Part shown: positions 8,138 through 14,486 of the stretch, one piece after another | How the letters are laid out: every line of letters starts with the position of its first letter | How positions within the stretch are numbered: the first letter of the stretch is position 1 | Assembly (NCBI GenBank): GCA_016782885.1 | Contig: JADHXQ010000024.1 | Coordinates: 1-49,210, forward strand | DNA length: 49,210 nucleotides | Source of the DNA: Phycisphaerae bacterium | Lineage (GTDB): Bacteria; Planctomycetota; Phycisphaerae; SM23-33 | Reading direction: 5' to 3' | Program-made: the position numbers and the translations under genes | Notes under the pieces: generated by a model | The model's input: only the letters and a program-made list of their open reading frames with translations | Databases searched by the model: none | What the model was told of the DNA's origin: nothing

Positions 8138-9490
8138 TCAGGAGCGGGGCATCTTCGCTTTGGCGACTCTCATTAACTGCACCAGCGGAAGGGAAGCCGG
8201 ACAACTGTACGCGCAGCATCCGCATTCCATGCACGCCATAAGATGGTAACGCCTGGCCAGGTCCCAGTCCTCGTGCCTTGCCGCCACCGCCAGCTTGGCG
8301 GGAACCAGGTTCAGCGGGCAGACGTCAACGCATCGCCCGCACCGCACGCAGTTCGTTTCTTCGGCGTGGGCGACATCGGCGGCGGTAAGAACCGTCAGAC
8401 CGCTGGTGCCCTTGGTGACCGGCGTGTCGAGATTGCCCAGCGTAAAGCCCATCATCGGTCCACCGGCTACTACGCGAGCGGCGCCGGCGCGCAAACCGCC
8501 GCAGTAATCCACCAATTCACCGTAACTTATGCCTATCGGCACGAGCAGGTTTTTCGGATGGGCCACTCCAGCACCGGAGACCGTAACGATACGGTGGGTC
8601 AGGGGCTTGCCCCGCACGACCGCCCGCGCAATCGCCGCGGCGGTTCCAACGTTTATCACCACCACGCCAACGTCCAGCGGAAGGGCGCCGGTGGGCACGG
8701 TGCGACCCAAAGCCGCGACGATCGTCTGCTTCTCGCCGCCCATCGGGTACTTGGTCTTGAGCTGCGCGACTTTGATACCGGTCGATCCTGCCGCCCGTGC
8801 CATTATCTCTATGGCTTGGGGCTTGTTGTCCTCGATGGCGATTATCACGTTTTTTGCGCCGGCGGCTTGGGCTGCAAGGAGCGATCCGGTGACGATCGGT
8901 TCGGGGGCCTGGACCATCAAGCGGTAATCGGCGGTGAGGTACGGTTCGCATTCGCAACCGTTGATCAGGATCGTGTCGATCGGTTTGGCGTCGTTGCGGG
9001 CGAATTTGACGTGCGTCGGGAACGCCGCCCCGCCAAGCCCGACTATTCCAGCATCGCTGACGCACCTGGAGATCTGCTCGCGGGTGTACTGATCGAGGCC
9101 TTCGACAGGCCAATCGCCGCCGAAACAATCGTCCCAAAGCTGCTGCCCCTCAAACTGGTCGCCTTGGGCGGTTATCGGGATCATCGCCACGTGCCGCCCG
9201 TTGGGCAGCGTGCAGACGCCCTGCTTTGCAACCTTGCCTGTAACAGTGGCGTGGATACCGGCGGAGATGAATCCGGTGGGCTTGCCAATGGCCTCGCCAA
9301 GGACGACTTCCTGGCGAATCTTCACCAGCGACTCAGCCGGAGAACCCGTGTGCTGCAGCAGCGGGATGGCGACTTTTGCGGGGGTCGGGGGGATCTCGAC
9401 AGCTACGTTCTCGCTCAGCAGTTTACCCTCGGGCGGATGCACTCCTCGAGGAAAGCTCCCCTTGCCGGGTATGTCTGATGATGCGATCAT
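8138..9490 (-). CDS. rnfC: Rnf complex NADH-binding subunit RnfC
   Basis: RnfC is the peripheral subunit that exchanges electrons with NAD(H). The 450-aa product shows the N-terminal FPRGVHPPEGK motif, a Rossmann-like NADH/FMN region (GIVGLGGAAFPTHVK and INGCECEPYLTADYRLM), an SLBB-like part around VVVINVGTAAAIARAV, and two C-terminal 4Fe-4S motifs: CVRCGRCVDVCP near residue 376 and CMECGCCAYSCP near 418. It is the first core Rnf gene, and its ATG overlaps the stop of a small upstream membrane protein by 4 bp. Confidence 0.96.
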   Translation of the reverse strand: MIASSDIPGKGSFPRGVHPPEGKLLSENVAVEIPPTPAKVAIPLLQHTGSPAESLVKIRQEVVLGEAIGKPTGFISAGIHATVTGKVAKQGVCTLPNGRHVAMIPITAQGDQFEGQQLWDDCFGGDWPVEGLDQYTREQISRCVSDAGIVGLGGAAFPTHVKFARNDAKPIDTILINGCECEPYLTADYRLMVQAPEPIVTGSLLAAQAAGAKNVIIAIEDNKPQAIEIMARAAGSTGIKVAQLKTKYPMGGEKQTIVAALGRTVPTGALPLDVGVVVINVGTAAAIARAVVRGKPLTHRIVTVSGAGVAHPKNLLVPIGISYGELVDYCGGLRAGAARVVAGGPMMGFTLGNLDTPVTKGTSGLTVLTAADVAHAEETNCVRCGRCVDVCPLNLVPAKLAVAARHEDWDLARRYHLMACMECGCCAYSCPASLPLVQLMRVAKAKMPRS

Positions 9491-9801
9491 GTCTCTTTGC
9501 GGTCGTTATCGATGTTGGCGGGTGTGGTTCCAATAAGCCCGGTCGCCACCCGGGATATCGCTCCGCCCGCGGTCAGGCCCGCAAGCGCCGCAAGCAGCAT
9601 TCGGGCCGGTCCGGGCCAGAAAAACCGGGCGAAAAGCGCCGCGGTAACCGCCAATCCCAGCGGAAGCACAAACACCCACAAGACGGCTGAGACCAGGCGC
9701 CATCCGGTGAAAATACCTTCACCAGCGGCGGTGTCGATTGAGCTATCGGCTGAACAATGCGAACACCCAGACTGACATTCGGATATATTAGAGGAATTCA
9801 C
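9487..9801 (-). CDS. Small Cys-rich membrane protein leading the rnf operon (RseC-like layout)
   Basis: I cannot assign this with confidence. The 104-aa product has a short cysteine cluster near its start (ECQSGCSHCS) followed by two hydrophobic helices (about 35-58 and 66-86) and a short polar tail. This resembles RseC/MucC-type proteins found beside Rnf genes, which have an N-terminal cysteine cluster and two membrane helices, but the soluble domain here is very reduced. I chose the GTG at 9801 because GAGG lies 8 bases upstream; the frame stays open to a GTG at 9852. The 4-bp overlap with rnfC implies co-translation and a role in assembling or reducing the Rnf complex. Confidence 0.6.
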   Translation of the reverse strand: MNSSNISECQSGCSHCSADSSIDTAAGEGIFTGWRLVSAVLWVFVLPLGLAVTAALFARFFWPGPARMLLAALAGLTAGGAISRVATGLIGTTPANIDNDRKET

Positions 9802-9942
9802 AGAATTCGCCTCTAGGCAAGATAAAACAATATCGCCGCAACGATACGACACCGCTGCGGCAACCCTGAGAGAGGATAATAACGTCCGCGGGGGGCAAAG
9901 TAAAACATTTTCTCAACGCGACAAAAGATCCGTGCGTAAAGT

Positions 9943-10620
9943 TTATCTATCGGATCGGAAAACCGCTTCGGCCAATGCGAGATCGGCTTGGGTCGTGATC
10001 TTGATATTGTTCATATCTGACGCAACGACAGTCACTTTTCTGCCTGTTCGCTGGACCATCTCGGCGTCGTCGGTGGCGTCGCCGCCGAGGGCGTAGGCCT
10101 CGATCAGGAGGTTCTTATCGAAGACTTGCGGCGTCTGGGCCTCCCAGAGCCCCTCGCGATCGACTGTTGTGATGATCCGCCCCGAGGGATCGACCTTCTT
10201 GATAGTACCGTGCAGCGGGCATGCCAGTATCGCCGCGGCGCTTTCGGCGGCGGTTTGGAATACCGCGTCGATCCGCTCCGGCGAGGCGCATGGTCGGACC
10301 GCGTCGTGAACGCATACGAGTTCGGCGCTCTCGTCGAGTCGCGCCAGGGCATTTCGAACCGAGTCCGACCGCCGGGCCCCGCCTTCGACCAGTTCGGCGC
10401 CCAGGGCGGTCAGTTCCCCGCCAAAACGCCGCGACAGCTCAGCGGCATCGCCCGGTGATATCACCAGCAGTATCTGACAGACATCATCCCGCCCGGCGAA
10501 GAGGTCTATCGACCGCAGGAAGATCGCCCGACCGCAAAGCGGTTGGAATATCTTGTTCGCCTCGGTGCCGAACCGCTTTCCCGATCCGGCGGCGGGCAAT
10601 ATTACTGATACGTTTGGCAT
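9943..10620 (-). CDS. ispD: 2-C-methyl-D-erythritol 4-phosphate cytidylyltransferase IspD
   Basis: Transfers CMP from CTP to methylerythritol phosphate in the non-mevalonate isoprenoid pathway; cytosolic. The 225-aa product begins with the nucleotide-binding motif VILPAAGSGKRFG and contains VCVHDAVRPCAS, LHGTIKKVDPSG, LWEAQTPQVF and DATDDAEMV, all standard for the family. The ATG at 10620 follows AGGAT at a suitable distance. It lies 12 bp downstream of the Crp/Fnr gene, so they are probably cotranscribed. Confidence 0.95.
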   Translation of the reverse strand: MPNVSVILPAAGSGKRFGTEANKIFQPLCGRAIFLRSIDLFAGRDDVCQILLVISPGDAAELSRRFGGELTALGAELVEGGARRSDSVRNALARLDESAELVCVHDAVRPCASPERIDAVFQTAAESAAAILACPLHGTIKKVDPSGRIITTVDREGLWEAQTPQVFDKNLLIEAYALGGDATDDAEMVQRTGRKVTVVASDMNNIKITTQADLALAEAVFRSDR

Positions 10621-10632
10621 GGGGATATCCTA

Positions 10633-11319
10633 TCAGCCGTCGGCCAGTTCGGCCAGTCCGTCGGGATCGAGAATCGTTATCTCCGCCCCGTTGACTTCGA
10701 TAAGCCCCGAGGCGCTGAGCTTTTTCAGGGCGCGGGAGAGCGTTTCGGCTACGGTGCCGATCTGGGCGGCGAGTTGGCGCTTGGTCTGCTTGAGGACGAC
10801 CGTGTCAGTTCCGGCGCGAGCGGGAAGTTCGAGCAGAACATTTGCCAGCCGCGCGGGCACTTCCCGCAGCGAGAGCTGCTCGATAAGCTGGTTGAACTCC
10901 CGGAGCTTGGCCGACATTCCCGCCATCATCGCCATCGCTATCTCGGGATTATCGGTGATGAGCTGCTTGAGGACCGAGCGTCTGACGACCAGCAGCGTGG
11001 TGTCTTCGAGCACTTCGGCGTGCGCGGGATAGTTGATACCCGCCCACATGGCCGCTTCCCCGAACGTGTTGCCCGGTCCGTAGAGATGGAGTATCTGCTC
11101 GTCGCCTTTGGGCGAGAGCTTGTAGACTTTGGCTCGCCCCTGGAGGATAACGTGGAAGCTGTCGGCCTGCTCGAGCGGCGAGAATACCTGCGATCCGGCG
11201 GGCAGATGCTCGGTAAGGCAGGCGTCCAGCAGAGCGCGGACCTCGTCGTCGCCGAGGCGGGAAAGCAGCGGAACTCGCCGCATGGCGTCGGTAATCTGGG
11301 AGACTGTCAGTTTGGTCAC
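10633..11319 (-). CDS. Crp/Fnr-family transcription regulator
   Basis: A one-component regulator of 228 aa. It has an N-terminal cyclic-nucleotide-binding-like beta-roll (about 15-125, with GNTFGEAAMW in the usual loop), a long dimer helix around 125-150 and a C-terminal winged helix (about 150-215) with the recognition segment AAQIGTVAETLSRALKKL. It has only one cysteine in the sensor part, so it is not an FNR-type iron-sulfur oxygen sensor. The cAMP-contact residues are not clearly kept either. A heme- or NO-responsive HcpR/Dnr-like role is possible, because a matching TTGAT-N4-GTCAA box precedes the hcp operon at 39517. The link is inference. Confidence 0.9.
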   Translation of the reverse strand: MTKLTVSQITDAMRRVPLLSRLGDDEVRALLDACLTEHLPAGSQVFSPLEQADSFHVILQGRAKVYKLSPKGDEQILHLYGPGNTFGEAAMWAGINYPAHAEVLEDTTLLVVRRSVLKQLITDNPEIAMAMMAGMSAKLREFNQLIEQLSLREVPARLANVLLELPARAGTDTVVLKQTKRQLAAQIGTVAETLSRALKKLSASGLIEVNGAEITILDPDGLAELADG

Positions 11320-11455
11320 GTCAGGAGTTTACCGCCTGGGAACTCGTACAGCCAGTGCTCTGTCCGAGCAATATTGTCGGGTGGCGGGCGGTTTGGATAT
11401 CGACACAGAGACCCATGGGCTTAGAATCGGGCAAGAATCCAGCCGGGCGGTCGGC

Positions 11456-11944
11456 TCACCACCGGAAGAAGCGGTATGGATCGTCCCATTCCACGGGGCG
11501 GTCGAGGTACAGACCGGTGAGCCATCGACCCTCCCGGGGAGAGGCGACGGGGGTCATGACGACGCCGGAAACCCATAGCGTCCCAGCCCGTCCGTGCCAG
11601 ATCTGGAAGCGGGTCTTGGACTTTTCCGAACCGGTCGCCTGAACGGTGAAGGTGAACTGTTTCCATGATCCGCCGGGGGTGAAGCGCTGGTAGGCGATGA
11701 GGGATCGCCAGGTGGAAGTGTTCTGGACCGCCAGAGTCACGCGGGCGGACTTCATGCCCTCGGATTTCGCGCGGAGCGAGATGCGATACCACTGGCCCTT
11801 CTCGACGGGGACGCCCGTTTGGGAGAGCATGACGCGCCACGGGTCCAATACGGCTTCCGTGGCGAACCGGCTGCACTTGAGTTCGCGTGGATACAGCGAT
11901 AGAATCGTCAGGGTAAGCTTGCGATGGTCACGGGCCTGGGCGTT
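11456..11944 (-). pseudogene. Remnant of a carbohydrate-binding (CBM4/9-like) protein, C-terminal part
   Basis: The open frame lacks a good start. The longest part with a start (TTG at 11848) gives 130 aa, but protein-like sequence continues upstream to a stop at 11945. The recognisable part has the jelly-roll pattern of CBM4/9-like modules: GQWYRISLRAKSEG, then SWKQFTFTVQATG and GTLWVSGVVM. It ends in DDPYRFFRW. No ribosome binding site or signal peptide is visible. I read it as the tail of a larger exported glycan-active protein whose N-terminus has been lost. Alternatively it is a small unexplained gene. Confidence 0.5.
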
Positions 11945-11998
11945 CTACTGATTCCGAGATGAACGCCGCCTGGCGTGACCGGCGGGAGGATGTGATCG

Positions 11999-12172
11999 AT
12001 GAGATATTGCGGAAAGATCGACAAGGACGACAAGGGACAGGAAGTTTTCGTTATCCCCGTCCAGGTACCCAAACCCGGAAAGCTCGAGCAGTCATGGGAG
12101 CCCGGACCGGTCAAGGAAAGCAAGTTTACCGAAGAGGAAATGAAGAAGATCACCGCCGGTCGAAAGAAGTAA
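11999..12172 (+). CDS. Small hypothetical protein (57 aa)
   Basis: I do not recognise this protein. Evidence for a real gene is the strong ribosome binding site GGGAGG about 9 bases before the ATG at 11999, a clean stop at 12170-12172 and plausible composition. The product starts MRYCGKIDKDDKGQ, has a central VFVIPVQVPKPGK segment that looks like one beta-strand pair, and ends in a charged helix (SKFTEEEMKKITAGRKK). It has no membrane segment. It stands alone between the CBM-like remnant and the AbiE toxin-antitoxin pair. Confidence 0.5.
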   Translation: MRYCGKIDKDDKGQEVFVIPVQVPKPGKLEQSWEPGPVKESKFTEEEMKKITAGRKK

Positions 12173-12287
12173 TAGATTCGCTCCTTGATGTTCCTCCGAA
12201 TCCCTCGCTCTCGCCGACGGAGCACTTCTTCAACGGGTTGCTCCCCTCCCCCAACCCCAATATTTCTGAAAGAATACTATCATGGTG

Positions 12288-12315
12288 TTTACAATAATCT
12301 ACGATAATGTATATT
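12288..12315 (+). promoter_or_regulatory. Sigma-70-type promoter of the AbiE pair, giving a nearly leaderless mRNA
   Basis: TTTACA (12288-12293) and TATATT (12310-12315) are separated by 16 bp. The expected transcription start is about 12322, one base before the ATG at 12323, and no Shine-Dalgarno sequence precedes that ATG. The surrounding AT-rich stretch contains TAAT/ATTA half-sites (12295-12316) that could serve as the operator for AbiEi autoregulation, although the symmetry is imperfect. Confidence 0.6.
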
Positions 12316-12322
12316 AGCGGAA

Positions 12323-12964
12323 ATGAAATACTACGATTTAGTTGAAATGCTTGGGAAGGAGGGGTTTTTCGATCTGGCGTCGGTTGTTCAGTTGACCGAT
12401 GAACGGCGCGAAAGTATTCGTATGCAGCTTTACAGGTGGTGTAAGGCGGGCAAACTATTATCACTCAGGCGAGGAATGTATGCGTTTCCAGAGGCCTGCC
12501 GTTCGGTTTCAATCAATCCCGCGGAACTGGCCAACCAACTTTACAGGCCGTCATATATCAGCACGCACTGGGCAATGGGATTCTACGGGTTGATTCCCGA
12601 GAAAGTCGTTACATACACCAGTGTGACATCGCGAGTTTCCAGATCGTTCGACAATTCATTCGGTTCGTTCAGATATCAGAGTGTCAAGACCGCGGGGTTC
12701 TTCGGCTACAGATCGTTGGATATTGGCGGCAGGCAAATTGTTGTCGCCGAGCCCGAGAAGGCCCTGCTTGATTTGTGGCATCTTGAAAAAGGCGTCTGGA
12801 CCGAAGACCGCATGCACGAGATGCGGTTTCAAAATACTGAGGTCATCGATGCTGACAAACTTCATGTCTACGCCGAAAAATATCAATCGCCTCGGCTCGT
12901 CAAGGCCGCCGCGTTGTGGTGCTCAGTGATCGGCTCGGAAAATGAAGGGACAGTAGAATTATGA
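12323..12964 (+). CDS. AbiEi-type antitoxin (type IV toxin-antitoxin)
   Basis: AbiEi proteins are antitoxins with an N-terminal winged helix that represses their own promoter and a C-terminal domain needed to neutralise the toxin. The 213-aa product fits: residues 1-60 form a helix-turn-helix (LTDERRESIRMQLYRWCKAGKLLSLRRGMYA), followed by the family core around PSYISTHWAMGFYGLIPE and IVVAEPEKALLDL. It overlaps the toxin gene by 4 bp (ATGA). Base composition is lower in GC than the flanking genes, suggesting transfer. The mRNA appears leaderless. Confidence 0.85.
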   Translation: MKYYDLVEMLGKEGFFDLASVVQLTDERRESIRMQLYRWCKAGKLLSLRRGMYAFPEACRSVSINPAELANQLYRPSYISTHWAMGFYGLIPEKVVTYTSVTSRVSRSFDNSFGSFRYQSVKTAGFFGYRSLDIGGRQIVVAEPEKALLDLWHLEKGVWTEDRMHEMRFQNTEVIDADKLHVYAEKYQSPRLVKAAALWCSVIGSENEGTVEL

Positions 12965-13758
12965 AAGACCAGGCGTTGGCGATCATCCAGGACGTTTCCA
13001 GCCCGTCAGATAAGCTCAATCTGTTAAGAGAATACCTGCAAGCGATGGCGCTTCGTTCATTGCACGAGAGCGAGGCGTTTGTGAGCCTTGCTTTTGTGGG
13101 CGGTACGGCATTGCGTTTTGTGTACGGTCTGCCCCGTTTTTCGGAAGATATTGATTTCTCACTTGCCGACAGCAGCGACTATAAACCTGAGGCATGGATG
13201 AAGAAGCTGAAGCGGGATCTTCAGTTGGCGGGGTTTAACGCCGCCGTGAAATGGAACGATCGCCGCACCGTTCATAAGGCCTGGATCAAAGTGGCCGGGT
13301 TATTGAAGGAAGCAGGTCTGGCGGCTATGGCCGATCAGAATCTGTCGATCAAGTTGGAGATTGACACCAACCCGCCGAAAGGAGCGGTAAGTGAAACCGG
13401 TATTGTAAATCGCCATGCAATGTTATCGCTTCGCTATTACAATTTACCGTCTTTGATGGCCGGTAAGATCCATGCGTTGATCACGCGAAAATACGCCAAA
13501 GGCAGAGATTGGTATGATTTACTGTGGTATCGAGCCAGGCGTCCGCCAGTTGCGGCGAATCTGGAGCAGCTTCAAAACGCGCTCGATCAGACTCATGACC
13601 GGGGGGTGTTTAATGCTGAAAACTGGGAAAGCGACGTGGTCGAAAGACTGAAGACGATCGATTGCGCAGTGTTGGTTAACGATGTTAAGAATTTTCTCGA
13701 ACGTCCGGAAGACGCGGCGCTGCTGACGGAAGACAATATTCGCTCAGTGTTGAAATAG
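12961..13758 (+). CDS. AbiEii-type nucleotidyltransferase toxin
   Basis: AbiEii toxins are DNA-polymerase-beta-fold nucleotidyltransferases that inhibit growth and can abort phage infection. The 265-aa product has motif I, FVGGTALRF followed by GLPRFSEDIDFSL (about 41-62, with the SEDIDF carboxylates), the downstream LEIDTNPP carboxylate motif, and KIHALITRKYAKGRDWYDL (about 167-185), matching the conserved K...RD..D motif. The catalytic residues all appear present, so the toxin is probably active and depends on the overlapping upstream antitoxin. Confidence 0.88.
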   Translation: MKDQALAIIQDVSSPSDKLNLLREYLQAMALRSLHESEAFVSLAFVGGTALRFVYGLPRFSEDIDFSLADSSDYKPEAWMKKLKRDLQLAGFNAAVKWNDRRTVHKAWIKVAGLLKEAGLAAMADQNLSIKLEIDTNPPKGAVSETGIVNRHAMLSLRYYNLPSLMAGKIHALITRKYAKGRDWYDLLWYRARRPPVAANLEQLQNALDQTHDRGVFNAENWESDVVERLKTIDCAVLVNDVKNFLERPEDAALLTEDNIRSVLK

Positions 13759-13820
13759 AGAGTGTCTCACAAACCAACCCCAAGATATTTAGATGCGATT
13801 GCCCGTGCGTCGCCAACTCT

Positions 13821-13848
13821 CGCCTGCCGAGTCGCTTCACGGCAGGCG
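13821..13848. terminator. Hairpin between the convergent abiEii-like gene and the sulfatase remnant
   Basis: CGCCTGCCG (13821-13829) and CGGCAGGCG (13840-13848) form a perfect 9-bp stem with a 10-base loop. The stop codon of the minus-strand sulfatase remnant lies in the loop. No T-tract follows on either strand, so it is at best a weak factor-independent terminator and may instead be a dispersed palindromic repeat. Confidence 0.4.
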
Positions 13849-14418
13849 GGTTGCTACTGCTCTTGACGGTGTTTTCATTTGGGCAAGGAGTTTTTGGACC
13901 AGTTCTTTGTTCTCGCCGTTGCCCGCGATGTTCGTGTTCTCACCCGGATCGGTCTGGTGGTCGTAGAGTTCGATTTTCGCCGGGAGCTTCTTGCGACTGT
14001 CGGACCATTCTACGATTCGGTAGCGATCGGTCCGCAGTGTTCGCCCGAAGTAGCGACCCCGGCCGAAGAAACTGAAGGCGCCGTCCTTGACGCGGCGTGT
14101 CGGATCGCCCAGGATGGGCTTGAGGCTTACGCCCGGCAGGTCGGTTGGGGCCTTCAGGCCGCAGAGGTCCGACTGAATGTAATGTCGTTTGAAGAGGCGA
14201 GCGGATTTGGCGAGTTTGTCGATGTTGGGCGTGCGTATATGCCTGCTGCCGTAGCAGCCCAGCTCCGGGCGCAGGTCGTCGACGGCGATGAACAGGACGT
14301 TGGGCCGGTTGTTGGCCCCCTCGCCACCGGCCGCACCGACCAGCGGCGCCAACGCCACCGCGGCCGCACCGCACCCAATCGTTTTCAAGAACTCTCTACG
14401 CGCGAGCGGGCTGGTCAT
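13837..14418 (-). pseudogene. Sulfatase with in-frame internal deletion (catalytic core missing)
   Basis: Intact sulfatases of this type are about 450-500 aa; this one is 193 aa. It starts with a Tat signal (RREFLKTIG then a hydrophobic stretch) and the normal N-terminal domain, RPNVLFIAVDDLRPELGCYG, with the two metal-binding aspartates. It continues to LFKRHYIQS, just before the position where the formylglycine motif C-x-P-S-R should stand. From there it jumps to C-terminal sequence (PGVSLKPILGDPTRRV, then FGRTLRTDRYRIVEW and ELYDHQTDPGEN). The active-site cysteine motif and most metal and substrate ligands are gone, so it cannot be an active sulfatase. The deletion kept the frame. The ATG at 14418 is preceded by GGAGAG. 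Confidence 0.8.
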
Positions 14419-14486
14419 AACGGTTATCTCTCCAAATATCCAACACCGCAATTCTAACCGGTCTTGGCGCGGTGTGTACACGATTG

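Noticed and set aside
8243..9478. A 411-codon open frame on the plus strand
   Set aside because: It is the antisense shadow of rnfC, a consequence of high GC at third codon positions.
9853..9942. A strong promoter for the rnf operon
   Set aside because: Only weak TTGTCG/TACTTT-type matches are visible on the minus strand; the evidence is too thin to list as a feature.
11421..11876. An alternative 151-codon minus-strand frame over the CBM-like remnant
   Set aside because: It is rich in Arg, Pro and His without any family motif; the frame ending at 11456 has the jelly-roll pattern.
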